Below, one piece after another: positions 1 to 11,586 of a stretch of DNA of 64,000 nucleotides. Source of the stretch: Isoetes taiwanensis (Eukaryota; Streptophyta; Lycopodiopsida; Isoetales; Isoetaceae); contig JAJEKV010000026.1 in NCBI GenBank assembly GCA_021234155.1, positions 15,738,283 through 15,802,282 on the forward strand. Reading direction: 5' to 3'. Position 1 is the first letter of the stretch. The number at the start of each line of letters is the position of its first letter. The notes under the pieces were generated by a model, which was given only the letters and a program-made list of their open reading frames with translations, had not been told where the DNA came from and did not search any database. The position numbers and the translations under genes were made by a program.

Positions 1-1678
1 AAATCTTTGCTGTCATAATATTAACAGTTCTTGCACAAAAATGGTCACCTTGGAATCATCAAAACATGCCATTGACAGGTTCCCATAATATGTTCTTAGA
101 TATTGTAGATAACCTCATTTTGTTCCTATAAGATGTGCCACTGGGGCGCACTATGCAGGTGCTCAATAAGCTTTCTATCATGACTCATGGAATCAATAGG
201 GTTCTTGATCATGTGAAAAGGATTTCTCTGTAATGTGGAAGCTTCGGCAAGTTTCTGTAAGATAAGGCATGCTGTACATTAATGTTTATATCCGATTTGT
301 AATTCTGGAGAGCAAATTAATTTTTGTCGAGCTTTTTGTATAGCTCGTGCCTCAAGCTTGGTTTAAAGCACCTGAATGGCATGGGAGAACAAAATAAACT
401 GATTAATTATCCAATAATAACAAACCATCAATAAATGATACGAAATCACAACAAAAAAAGAAGCAAAATTTCACAACTAAGGCTAGAATCACATTACGGC
501 AAAGCCTAAATAAATATGTGGCAAGTTTAGGCAGGTGTTGAGCCCAGAAATGGTTCTACCATTAGTCGATGTCACACTATCATGTCAAAATATTTTATAA
601 AGAAAACGAACCTTGTTGATGGCAACAAGGTTCTACCATTAGAGGCAAACCTTGACGAGTCCACCACATGGAAGAAACATGTTTACTTCCAATTTCTCAA
701 TGACTTCCTCATCTACATGCTCGAAAACCAGTATTTCAAAATCATCGGCATCGAATTGGGAAGAGTCGGAGCCAACTGCCACCAGTTGATATGAAATACG
801 ATATTCATGAAAAACGACACCTTCTAAATGTTTACTAGCAAGGGGTTTCTTGCGAAGAACAGCAGATATGCCCCTCTCGTATTAAGTCATTGTTTCCGTT
901 GCCATCCAAAGAACTCAAGTGAACATGGACTACAAAAGCTCGTTACCTAACAGCATTCAAAATTAAACATGAAGCAACTTTACATTTTCAAAAATCAACA
1001 GATTAGTACAGTCCCAAGAACTATTTTGCTAAAGAGATTACCACCATGGCACACGTGAGGCTGACGGTGGGCAGTGGCCATCTCAAACTTCGCAGCTCCT
1101 CCATTCTGGCCATGTTTTCCAAGTTTGCAAACACCATCTCAAGGCTGGGTAGTTATTTTAGAAAATAAAATAATTATCCGTGACTTCTTCATCTCCGTTT
1201 TTCGTATTATGTTTCTCCTTGTCTACACAGCTATATCAGCTGTGTCAGCTATATCATGATAAACATTTAAAAAAGAAGCTATATTTTATCAGGCATCCTC
1301 AATCTATGACAATGATTCTTCTGCAATTAGTAGGGCATATAAAACAAGATAAGCAGTTTGTTTTTTCCTTTCAAATGTGCAAGTTTAGTACATAGATATT
1401 TTGTGGGCAGTAACAACAGGGCACTATCTGGAACTACTGCAGAACTAGACCATTTGGAAAATGTACACCATTGAATTTCATGATCAGAGTGATACTCCTA
1501 TCAACAGAACTTGGCAAAGCAGAACATGGAAAAAGCGCATCAATGGGCAGAAATTTGGGTTCTAACTTTCTACTATAAACAGAGATTTTACCTGGAATTG
1601 GAGTCCTCTGGTTTGGCTATTTATTTAAGACAATAAAGAAAGGAGGCTAGTGCATGCAATAGTCTATTTATGCCGATC
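1..1678. other. Intergenic DNA, no gene recognised
   Basis: AT-rich sequence with only short scattered open frames, none with a recognisable motif, repeat structure or plausible coding pattern. I see no RNA gene and no transposon terminus here. Confidence 0.5.
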
Positions 1679-2080
1679 TTAAAAGGATAAAGCTCCACAC
1701 ATAGATTTACCTGGCTTTGCCAGATGGTAATGGTTGTAGCTGCAATTGACCCATTTTCTTGAGAAAATATTGCATTGATTTTTGTGCATATCAACCCTGT
1801 CTAATGCAGCCGAGGCTTGAGATACAACATCGACAATTTCTTTGCCTGCTTCTAATTCGGCTGATAATGCCTCTGCTTTCACTTTAGATTCATGAACTGT
1901 TGCATTTGTATTGATCGATGACTCTGCTGCATCAATGGTGAAATTTTTTGTTGTAACTTCTGATGCAATGACGGTACCTGATTCGAACAGATCCTGCAGA
2001 TTTTGAAGAAGATCAAGATCCAGATCACAGATTATGAAACCACCCAAAAGGAGCATAAATCTGGCAACCTTGTAATCCAT
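1679..2080 (-). CDS. Hypothetical 133-residue open frame
   Basis: The frame starts at an ATG followed by a short hydrophobic stretch (residues 8-18). A polar Ala/Glu/Ser-rich middle (about 40-95) could form a helix, and the tail is basic with two cysteines. I recognise no family. It could be a first exon or chance; its only support is length and a soluble-protein-like composition in the middle. The sequence just beyond it on the minus side (2,120-2,473) is low-complexity and does not extend it convincingly. Confidence 0.2.
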   Translation of the reverse strand: MDYKVARFMLLLGGFIICDLDLDLLQNLQDLFESGTVIASEVTTKNFTIDAAESSINTNATVHESKVKAEALSAELEAGKEIVDVVSQASAALDRVDMHKNQCNIFSRKWVNCSYNHYHLAKPGKSMCGALSF

Positions 2081-2676
2081 GTTTAATCTTCCGACAAATC
2101 ATGCGCATGACCATGGGCTTTAAAAGGGAGGATCACGGACATGGCCTCTAGAATGTCCGACAGTTCTATCAACGTGAAAAAAAAGATTGGAACAATGGGA
2201 CGAACTTGAAGGAAATAGTGGTGAAAAATGGATGAGGGAAGGAACTCTGTTCTTCTTCTTCAAGCCTTCAGCCAAAAACACGGCAAAACAGCGAAGGGAT
2301 CGAAACGGAAAAAAGGCAAAATAGCAAAGGGATCGAAAAGGAAAAAATGGATGGTTTGAGGAATAGACGCCATAGCTCAAAGTAGTAAGGCAGTAAAGTA
2401 TGCGGACCTCCATAGCCGGGCCGGGCCTGGCCTCCATAGCCAAGGACGCAATGGGCATTGTGACCTCCTCCATCTCCGGGACTACAATTATCTAATTATC
2501 TAATTTCGTTGGCCCTTGATCTGAAAAAAAGAAGAAGATCTAATGATGAAAGCTAATGCCACTTCAGATTTTGCTGAGGTGGAGGTGCTACGTGGATAGG
2601 CTAGAATTGCAAGAAAGGCTGTAGGCTTGGTTAGGCTGGTGTGCTAAAAATAGAGTTGTTATTTTTGCTAGTATTC
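2081..2676. other. Low-complexity intergenic tract
   Basis: Contains repeated GGATCGAAA/AAAGGGATCG words near 2,290-2,345 and CCATAGCC/CCGGGCC words near 2,400-2,445. The open frame at 2,120-2,473 on the minus strand is built from these repeats and is not called as a gene. Confidence 0.4.
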
Positions 2677-2905
2677 AAAATCTGTTGAGAGCTAATGTGC
2701 ACAATATAGAGATTACTTATTTGTATAAAATGTGTTGAGGACTGAATAAGGTGTCACACCATCCTGTTTAAAGCATTTTGAAATAATGCCCAATGTGCAC
2801 AATTTATTCATTTATACAAAATCTGTTGAGAGCTAACGTCCAGAATCTAGAGATTATTTATCGGTACCAAAGTTATTGAGAGCTGAACAAGGAATCATAC
2901 CAGTA
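2677..2905 (+). repeat. Diverged direct duplication, about 141-bp spacing
   Basis: The segment from 2,677 (AAAATCTGTTGAGAGCTAA...) recurs from 2,818 with substitutions. Both copies carry the GTTGAGAGCTAA word followed by a TAGAGATTA word. It looks like an old local duplication or the remains of a non-coding repeat. Confidence 0.55.
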
Positions 2906-4000
2906 TGTTTTATAAGCATGTTGAGAATGGGCATGTTTTATATCTTTGGTCTTCTGCTTTTTAACTATTCATTATCTATAGACAACATTCTAGATCTATA
3001 ACTAATACATGTTTGTCTAAAGTTCAAGAGGATTTTCTTTGGTAATTTACAAGCTTACCGAGTTCACTTATTCAATACCCATTAAATATGCAAGCACTAC
3101 TCTTGCTATGCAATCCAAAAGAGGCAAATGCTGTCAAGAAAATATTCTACTTTTCATTCACAAAATTTTTTGATGCCTAATTAATAAACAACACAAACAT
3201 TTTATAGATTCATCAACATAAAATTTAGTTATAATTTTTTAATGTATAATCTCAAATATTCATTAAATATGAATGTGCATTGGCCATGATTCCCTTCTTC
3301 AACAAGTTTATATAGTTGTAGTATTATTTCAAGGTCAATTTCTATTGTAGACTTATAATAGATAGGAATAGGTTTTTTATGTTTAGAGCTTTCAAATTTC
3401 ACAATATGAGATGTTGTAAATTGTGAGATAGGTTTCTCTTAGTTTGTTGCTCCCTTGACTTTTGAAGCATGATTTCATTAATTAGAGAAATTTGGAATTC
3501 TCGTTTGACATTGAAATAGGTTGCAGTGGCCGTATAAAGCACTAAAAGTTGTTCACGAGGACCTCATTGGTGAAGCAAAAACGGGCAAAATATATTAAAC
3601 AAATCGCGATTGCGATAATTATGATCATAAACGACCAATATATATAGTTTTTAAGGCACATTTATATAACAAATATACCAATTTCAATCAATTTTATCTA
3701 TGATGGGCTCGCAAAGATCGCCATTGCGATCTTCTAAAACAAAATACGAGTGCAAAATGGGTGCATATAGGGCACCTCATGACAAATATACATTCAATTT
3801 AATTCAATTTAATGGGTCTAAAGTAACCATTATTAACAGAATTACCAAATAAATTTATAATATTCTAATTAAGTTTTATTATTAGCAGGGTTGCTTAACC
3901 CCCCCTGCCCACTTTCCTGTGTTCTGAGCTATGCCACGTGTCGTGCCACGTCAGCTGAAATTTTTTTGGGCCGTCCGATTCTGTAATTTCGGATCGTACG
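2906..4000. other. AT-rich intergenic DNA
   Basis: No open frame above background and no repeat structure beyond AT-rich low complexity. Confidence 0.4.
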
Positions 4001-5260
4001 GCCAGCAAAATTAGAAAACTCAAGAAATTCTCTGCCCGGAGTTTTGCCGATCTTGCGCTCGCCTTGGCTATGGTGCCCCGTCCCGTCCGGCTATGGAGGT
4101 TTTTTTCATTCCATTTCTTCGACTTCGGCACAGTAGCGGCCCCAAATCGTCGAGCAGCTACAGATCTTCTAGGGCGGATCTTGAAGAGCAGGTCCGATGG
4201 CAGCGGCAAGAAAATAGGTGGCTTTCTCTTCCTGGAGGCATCACAGTGGGCTTTCTCTTTGTTCCTTTTGGAGCATGAAATCCTTGGTTTTACTCTTTCA
4301 AACCATGTCTCTGTGCCGTCTTCTCGCATCACAGTGCCCTACCTAAATTATAACCACCCCAAATTGATTTTTGGATCTTGGAACACTGCCCTGGAACACC
4401 CTCTGTTGCAGTGGCAAGGTATATCCTTCTTCAACTGGTGGTTTTGGGGAGTCATGTTGGCATTCTGATGTCTGTCACAGTCAGGGTTCAGCATCTTGTC
4501 TGCTTAAATCTAAAAGTGTGGCCGAATGTTGGCGTTTCAGAATGGAGCATTTGTTGCTGTGAAGATTCTAACTGGTAAGACCGCTCTCATACTATATAAT
4601 TCAATGTAAGACAAGGAAAGCAGATCAACTAAGAAGCTTCTTGCAGGCTACTATAATTAAACAATGGTTCTATCTTCCACCTTGCCGTGGCTTTGAGACA
4701 TTGCTTTCATTTCATGATTCTATTAAGCCGATTATGTGCCTGTTGGTCGAAATTTATTTTGACCTAGCACACTGCTGTACCAGAATTATTTCATCTGGAT
4801 TTTCTTGTCCCCATCTAAGGAACCCATCAGATCGCTATTTTTTTAGCCGTGAATGCAGACTTCGACAGAGTTAGGCAGGAGTTGAGAGAAACTCAAGAAT
4901 TCAAGGTGATCATATCTTAGTTTGGAGTTTTTTATAAGAATGTTTTTCTGATAAACAAGCGTTGTTTTGTAGGATGTAGAATAAGGTGATCCTTTGGATA
5001 AGATGCCAAGAACTCAAGCCATTAAGATTCTGTCAGATGGATACCAGTGCTCTCAATATTCTATGCTGTTGTGTTCCAGTTTCATATATAGGATTCCACA
5101 TCTACCAACATGTACCTATCATCGGAATGTGACGGATCATTGCTCCCTTTGCAGATAGGCATCTCACAAGCAAAAGAATTGGTCAGCCATATTGTTACTT
5201 GCTATCAGTTTGGTAAGGGAAAAATATGTTCCAACATTTTTACTCTTAAAAGTGTAGGCT
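4000..5260 (+). other. Exon-like island, identity unknown
   Basis: This stretch is more GC-rich than its flanks and holds short segments that could be exons bounded by GTAAG-type donors. One reads FQNGAFVAVKILT before CTGGTAAGA at about 4,573. Another reads DFDRVRQELRETQEFK before a GTGATC at about 4,900. A third reads IGISQAKELVSHIVTCYQFG before GGTAAGG at about 5,216. I cannot join them into a known protein. It may be a diverged host gene, a captured fragment or chance. Confidence 0.2.
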
Positions 5261-5271
5261 TGCATTCAGAT

Positions 5272-5364
5272 CTTTGAGATGATCATGTTATATCCATCAC
5301 ATATTTCTAAAATGTGTTGTAAACTTGAAACTTTGAGGTGATCATGTTATATCCATCACATATT
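5272..5364 (+). repeat. 34-bp direct duplication
   Basis: The CTTTGAG(A/G)TGATCATG...ACATATT block occurs at 5,272-5,305 and again at 5,331-5,364 with a single visible substitution. Confidence 0.7.
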
Positions 5365-5533
5365 CCATGATGCTTGCCATTGTAGGTCTCAGCTGCTGAT
5401 ATCTGTGAACATACTAGCACACATTAATATTTTATAATTTCTTCCAATACCTCAACCCTGCCATTCTGCTAGTTTATTTTTAGCTCTGAGACATCGCTAC
5501 AGCGATTTGCCTGAGCTGTATATACCTTATTTC

Positions 5534-5662
5534 TGTGTTTCTTGTGCTCGAAAGAAATGCAATGGCGATTTTGTGAACCAGAGAGACTACCTTTTTTCTA
5601 TGTTTCTTGTGTTTCTTGTGCTCGAAAGAAACGCAATGGCGATTTTGTGAACCAGAGAGACT
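5534..5662 (+). repeat. 55-bp direct duplication
   Basis: The block from TGTGTTTCTTGTGCTCG to AGAGAGACT occurs at 5,534-5,588 and 5,608-5,662, differing at about one position. It accounts for the overlapping minus-strand open frames here, which I do not call as genes. A run of TCTGTGAAT words follows at about 5,730-5,822. Confidence 0.75.
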
Positions 5663-5822
5663 GTAAAGCATCCCTGTAGGAATGCATGTGTGATTCCGTA
5701 TGATTTAGAAGGAAATGAGGAAGAAGAAAAATCTGTGAATAACCTGCATCTGTGAATCTGTGAATAAGAATCTAAGAGTCTGTGACTCTGTGAAACAAAG
5801 AAGATGAATAATCTGTGAATCA

Positions 5823-8248
5823 CTCATATGCCTGCAAAGTTATGGAAAAGGGCAAACTTACCATAAGCAGTTCTGACCATAAGCAGTTTCGGCCATAGCC
5901 AGTTCCCACAAAATCTTCTTTCTTAGCAGTTGCCGGAGATAAGATGCAGCAAATCCATAAACAAGGATTTTCCATCAATCTCGTTGCTTTTTCTTTGCCC
6001 TAGAAAACAACAGAAGAAGGTGAGATTTTATCCGAGCCAAAAGAAAACACTGAGGATTTCTGGCAAACAATGAGGAGTTCTGGCTATGGCGGCATAGAAC
6101 AGGCCAACAAGACAAGATTAAAAGTCGATGGCTAAGCAGACTAGAACAGGCCACAACAAGATCCTTAAGGCTAGTTCTGTATGCAGAAGCTTCAACTCCG
6201 GCATGCATCCTCTTGTATGGCGACCCTAATATAAATGCTCAGCTCAGCTATGGCAAACCAGATGCAAAGATATGGCGAACTCCAGCTATGGCGATCCAGC
6301 AGCTCCCCCTTTCCTGTTCTTCCTCCCATGGCCGCCTCTGCCTCCAAAAAACCTGCTTTCCTCCCTTTCCTGCTCTTCCTCCCTTTCCTGCTCTGCCCAT
6401 GGCCGCCTCTGCCTCCAAAAAAACCTCTGGCTCTGGCGATTTCCGGCGATGGCGCCCTCTTATTCCTGGCACAACTGGGCTATGGCGATCCAGGCTATGG
6501 CGGGCGACCTCCTATTCGAGCTTCCCTGGCGTCAAAGTGCATGGCCGCTGCTGAGCTGGGCTCATATACATTTAGGTGTTTAGGTATGACTTTAAATTCG
6601 AATTTCAAATTGTCCCGCCCAACGTGGGCTTGAATTAAAGCGGAACCACTTTTTGCTTATGGTGGGCCTGGACGAGGTCATTTAAAATTCTCAAAATCCC
6701 GTTTTTATACCCAAATAATGAATTCGTGCTTTTTGTGTAAAACAAACCTTATTGGTAGTTCAAACAGTAGGGCGATGTTGAACAAAATCCTAATGATCTC
6801 AATCCTAATCATTCAACATTGTTATACTATTCAATCTTGACAAGAACTTTAGATAAATCTACCTAGACGAAGCAGAGACACAATCGTTAACCCATCTTCA
6901 ATTCATATGCCAATTCCCATTTAGGTTTAGCAAGTTTGGCAACACTTGAGGCAATTTTGTGTAAAGAGATTCCAGTTAGAAACCTGACAGGAGACTAACA
7001 AACGACATCTACAATTATATCCCTCTTTATGCTAATTCAAAACTACTTTGGGAGATTCTTCTTTGTTCTATTCTTGATTCTAGAAATGACGTGGTTGTGA
7101 ACGACTCTTCACGGTTTGTGCTCCTTCATGGTGAATGGTTAATGCCCCAACAAATGTGTGGAGCATTAACCATACTTGGGCACACTACTATTGATTTAGA
7201 TGCCCCTCAAATCATATTATGCCATTCTTATTTGCAACGTATTGGCAAAACATGAGCATATTAAACAATGTCCAGATGCAATTGCAGAGATTGAATGTCT
7301 TCCTCATGTGTTTTACCTTTTGTGGCATGTAATATTAGGTCCAGAAGTTTGAAGCTACATCATGGTAGTTAATTTCACAATTTCATTTATGTTCTTATGC
7401 GAATGAATGTAGATTCTTCAATGCCAGCCATCCAACTTACATGCTATTCATATTCGTAAATGACAGCCATATTGTTTATGGCATTTAGTGTTAAGGTAAA
7501 TGGAAGAGGTGATTAGAGGTGTTGTTACCTATACCTATAATAATTGTCTTTCTCAATTCTCCTATTTTTCTCTTGCCCCTAATTCAATTTAGCAACTTAT
7601 TCTACCTATGCTACTTCATGCTTGCCTACAATAGAATTCTACTTAGGTGCAACAACAATGAGATTTGTTATTAGTCAACTTCATGGTTCTAACTGCCATT
7701 TGCTATCTTCAATAGGGCCATTCTATTTTGTTATTGCAAAGCGTTTGTGAGTCGTATACAACTAGGAACAATATTTACAACATTGTCATATTTTAGAGTG
7801 CTCTTGGAATAAACATCTCGGTTTGTCTATATCATATGATTAATAAAGGATGGCAATCCGTTCCCCATTTCTTTGAAATATTCTTCATTTCCCATGCCAA
7901 ATAATAATTACCTACATAAGAACTACTTTACATGCCAAACAGGTCGCAATGGGTTCACTGCAACTGTTGTGAAAAACATATACCCCACTTTTACAGTATG
8001 TTGTAGATGCAATTGTCATTTTACAATGAAGGAAACTGTTGGATCTTTAACTATGTTGCATGGATTCAAATGCCGTGAAGAAAATAGAGTGGTTGAATTT
8101 CAATAGTTGCAATTGTTTGACCTTTCAATAGTTGTAAATGTGACATCCAACTTGGACAATAACTTAAAAGGAGCATCATTAACAACCCTACATATGCTCC
8201 TAAATCCTACATCTTATTCATATAGTTTTATAGTAGAGTTGTAATTAC
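5823..8248. other. Mostly non-coding; local duplications and possible Helitron body
   Basis: At 6,325-6,350 and 6,396-6,421 the CCCATGGCCGCCTCTGCC block is duplicated. GCTATGGCGA words recur through 6,230-6,510 and inflate open frames on both strands. From about 6,640 the sequence becomes AT-rich and could be the body of the Helitron ending at 8,276. A 77-residue open frame at 7,873-8,106 with a CCRCNC cluster is unassigned. I did not find a convincing Helitron 5' TC end. Confidence 0.35.
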
Positions 8249-8276
8249 GCCCGGCAACGCCGGGCACCATAACTAG
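8249..8276 (+). mobile_element. Helitron 3' terminus (hairpin plus CTAG)
   Basis: A perfect 7-bp stem (GCCCGGC, loop AAC, GCCGGGC; 8,249-8,265) is followed 7 nt later by CTAG at 8,273-8,276, and the next base is T. This is the diagnostic end of Helitrons: a GC-rich hairpin about 10 nt before a CTRR end, inserted 5' of a T. The element would lie to the left on the plus strand. No helicase coding sequence is recognisable, so a non-autonomous copy is likely. Confidence 0.75.
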
Positions 8277-9323
8277 TATATAATTGTAATAGAAATAAGG
8301 GGCCAGCTTAAACATATCTAATTTTTTTTGAAAACGAGCTTTAATCTGGAATCAAATGAATCTTATTTGCCTTTCACAATATGACACATGTGTTCAAGCT
8401 TGTTAGAAGCTGATATAAGGTTTCTGAAGTTTCTAGGCACCAATTAAAAAGTCCTTCTTGTGCTAAGTTGCACTTTTGGTAGACTATAATAAGTTATGTT
8501 AAACAATGAATTAAATCATAGGACTTACAGTGCAAATGTATGGTTGATGAGTAAATCAAGCAAAGCTTGAATAGTTATTAGCAAATCGGTAATTTAGCTT
8601 TACACCAAAAGCTAGACATCTAGAGCTGGCCATATTATTGGTTTACTGTGGACAATTCTAAAAATAATTCAAGAATAAAATAGCTCAAAGGCAAGTAGGA
8701 ATACGAGACAAACGTCTATCATTCCCGAAAGTTCTATGCCACTGAAATCAACTATCCTATTTATGATAAGAAACGGATAGCGATTGTTGACCTTTTTCTG
8801 GAGTGGCGACGATTTCTTGAAGGCTCTCCTCATAACTTTTCACATGGCCTGCTTCAGCATTTACCAGCTCTAATTAATCCTTGAAAAAGCATTTCAACAA
8901 ATTTCATTGTCGAGCTCCCATCTTTTTGGGGCCATGAGTGTTAGAATTAAGTCATGTTGTAAGATGTCATTTCATATTGCCTAGGATATCTTCAATGTGA
9001 TACAAACACTACAATGGACTTATAGCAGTGAATTTATCTACATGTTGAACGAAAACCTAAATGCATTTTTTATATGCATAAGGTTCAATGGTTGTAGTAC
9101 ATAAAAATAAATATGTATTTAAAATAGCAAGGCACTATGTGCCTTGGTTTTCTTGGATTAGAAATTGGAGAAATCATATTCTTGAACTTTTGGGTCGTTA
9201 TATTGGTCGGATTGACCAAGATAAAACAAGTAATAAGCATTCCGATAAGTATCATCTAAATTGGAGTGATTTCTGAGTGTTTTAAGGATTGAGCCTGGGA
9301 TCTCAAAGTGTACAATCAATGCA
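8277..9323. other. AT-rich intergenic DNA flanking the nested block
   Basis: No recognisable gene. The 62-residue open frame at 9,088-9,276 has no family signature. This is the original left flank of the large nested transposon insertion. Confidence 0.4.
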
Positions 9324-9332
9324 GCTACAGTG

Positions 9333-9334
<2 letters not shown>
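9324..9334 (+). repeat. Putative LINE target-site duplication, left copy
   Basis: GCTACAGTGTT here is repeated exactly at 45,027-45,037. The left copy runs straight into poly(T), and the right copy abuts the 5' end of the minus-strand LINE. That is the geometry expected of a LINE target-site duplication. The last one or two T residues may belong to the tail. Confidence 0.65.

Positions 9335-9366
<32 letters not shown>
9331..9366 (+). repeat. T-run and (ATT)n microsatellite
   Basis: About eleven T residues are followed by roughly nine ATT units that run into the start of the element A repeat. I read this as the distal remnant of the LINE poly(A) tail, seen on the opposite strand, into which element A inserted. 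Confidence 0.6.
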
Positions 9367-9722
9367 ATGACTGGATTTTATGGATTGCTATACATTTTAC
9401 TCAACTATAGCTTTTATACCTTGGGGTCATGGTATGCCACTTCACTGGTTTTGTATATACAAGTGGTAAATACTAGTATTATGCAATATTTGGAAAAATA
9501 TCGTTATTGGGATTGAATACAACAGGTTTAGGGTTACAGAGTTAACCATATGGTCTGGCCGTGTGCTGGGCGTGTTTTGTGGATGCTGTATCTCAATCCG
9601 TTACATGCTATTGCTGGAATTTTGGATGGTATTTCTTTTTCCTAATATTTACGGGTACAAGTTCTATGATGGCTTAAGGACACGGCTGAGCAGCACGAAC
9701 CTTGCTAAGGTCTTAACCAAGG

Positions 9723-9730
9723 ATAAATAG
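9723..9730 (+). promoter_or_regulatory. TATA-like box, element A left repeat
   Basis: ATAAATAG lies about 80 nt upstream of the exon 1 ATG. The same octamer is at 15,849-15,856 in the right repeat. Element B has a stronger TATATAAAA in the matching place, which supports a promoter within the repeat. Confidence 0.45.
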
Positions 9731-9805
9731 AGGTGATCGGATGCACAATGCATAGGCACAGTGCTTGAAATCATCTTTGCCTTTGGATTATCCTTTAGGT
9801 GTAGC

Positions 9806-10134
9806 ATGGGCGTGAAGAAGGGAGATTTGAATATGGCAACCGGGAGAAATTAGAACGTGAGGCCAGCCTTGCTCCCAAGAAAAAGAAGGTGTGGGAATTT
9901 CATTAGAGCTACTAAATGTCCTCCAAATGTGGTGATTGTGGATGAGCCCAGTCTGATTTGGAAATTATTGCTAAGGATAAAGATGGTGGCAGTCTGGCTG
10001 ATGGGAAACCTGCACAAGATGTGAAGATCAGTGAAAATGCGAGCAATAAAAGGAGTGAGCCTGTTCAAGAGGCTGGATCTGCTGCATCTGCTGCACAATA
10101 CAAAGGGATTCCCCCTGGAGCGTCAAATATTCAG
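9806..10134 (+). pseudogene. Element A exon 1, left copy, frame-broken
   Basis: Corresponds to the intact exon at 15,928-16,257, but a one-base loss near 9,850 (one A short in AGAAATTAG) puts a stop after about 15 codons. Another length difference lies near 9,902. Both lie close to CAG-type sites where the two copies often disagree, so they may be sequencing errors. The encoded peptide would start MG-x-KKGDLN and be lysine/arginine-rich. Confidence 0.6.
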
Positions 10135-11090
10135 GTTATTCTGGTTTTCTTGTAGGCTTTGGCACAATAATTGGATTTCTTTCTTGTGAGACTCTAGATA
10201 GAATATTAAGGTACTGAATGTTTTTATCTTAAATTGGGATCCCAGAATTATACAGGCTTGCATGATAACTTATGCCTAAGGCTATATAGCTTAGATGGTT
10301 CAGTAGGAATTATCATTATCTGATTATGAAGTCTTAAATCTTTAAAGGATTTAATAATGAAGGGACATCTGGCTAGGACAGATTATGATACTAAATTACT
10401 GAAAATGTTTCTAAGATTTCTATGGGTTGTACTTTGAGTGTTTATTATTTACTTGCTAATTGGACCGGACTCTTAATGATTAACTATAACTCCCTTAGGA
10501 GAGCAGAGCTTATTCTTTGTGTAATGCTTAGTAGATATTAGTCTACATTTCGGCTGCTTTTCCAGATTTATATGAGTGCTATAATAGATCTGATGGTCTC
10601 TCTACCATATTAACTAACTATTTGGGATCTACTTGCTAGATATGCTTTGTTGTAACCTGTACAAAATATTAAGAGATGTTGTTATCTTAGTATGTTAGAT
10701 ACATAAATCATTGCTAATTCTTATGGAAACTCAAGATCATGTGATGTTTACGGGTCTCTGGGGGATTTACACTAACATATTTATGATTATTAACTTACTG
10801 GTTGCATGCAAGTAGGTTATACCAGGTACTAGGTTTAAATGTGTTGCTAAATGGTAAAGTCTGGTGACCTTAGAAATAAGAATATGGAACTGATCTGCTC
10901 CAGCTTATAAACAGGGATATTAATGGAGCTGCCACTATTATATTTCTGTGTTCTAACTTCTATTGTGCTTTGACATGCTATTTGCTATGGTACATCTTTT
11001 ATAAACATGGTGAAGGGGATAACCCAAGAAACCTAATGCTTACCTATCAGTGCTGTCATTATTACCCTTCTTAGGCTAATTTTTGGCTGG

Positions 11091-11106
11091 TTTACTGCAG
11101 GTAACA
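11091..11106 (+). promoter_or_regulatory. Juxtaposed acceptor/donor (recursive splice-like site), element A
   Basis: TTTACTGCAG|GTAACA joins a pyrimidine-rich acceptor directly to a donor inside intron 1. The same arrangement is kept in element B (20,198/20,199) and in the right A repeat (17,221/17,222), although the surrounding intron is otherwise diverged between A and B. Confidence 0.4.
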
Positions 11107-11586
11107 AGGTTTCTTGCTCCATGCTTTGATGTATCTATTTGTCTAAGCTGATGGTTCAAGCAATACAAGACTTCAAGTAAGATTATTCCTTTGGGATGTC
11201 AAGATCTATAGCTGGAACTCATTTATGAGCTACATTACTGTCCTTTCTTATAGATGTTTATTTATGTAAACAGTGTTTTACTGTTTACCATTATGTAACT
11301 TTATGAATTTTTAATAATTTTGAAGGAATGGTTTTCAAAATATAATGTATAATGGTTAAGATTATTTAATGTCCTTGTCTTGGCCTAGTAAAATGTTCCT
11401 GTCATTTTGTCTAGGACTGCTAAAGGCAGACTTAGTATTTTCAAAGGGAAGTATTAAGTTTGGAAGTCTGGTTTCAGATTGGGGTTTTTTTTGTTAAACT
11501 CAGTTTTCTAGTTATACTAGAAACCAAGATTAGGACTAATACTACAGGAACAAAACATCGTCTAATGCATTTGCTTATTACTATAG

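Larger units (their letters stand above)
9361..11484 (+). repeat. Element A left LTR-like repeat
   Basis: Matches 15,505-17,604 almost throughout. It begins at TATTATATGACTGG and its homology with the right copy stops at the T-run at 11,485. It holds a TATA-like box (9,723), exon 1 (9,806-10,134), a donor (CAG|GTTATT) and about 1.35 kb of the intron. Confidence 0.85.

Noticed and set aside
6213-6633. Three overlapping plus-strand open frames and one minus-strand frame
   Set aside because: All arise from GC-rich duplicated blocks (CCCATGGCCGCC and GCTATGGCGA) open in several frames at once; no protein family signal.
9980-10020. Hammerhead ribozyme core suggested by CTGATGGGAAACC in element A exon 1
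   Set aside because: There is no stem II between the CTGATG and GAAA parts and no flanking stems. The segment is part of a coding exon and is not shared as structure with element B.
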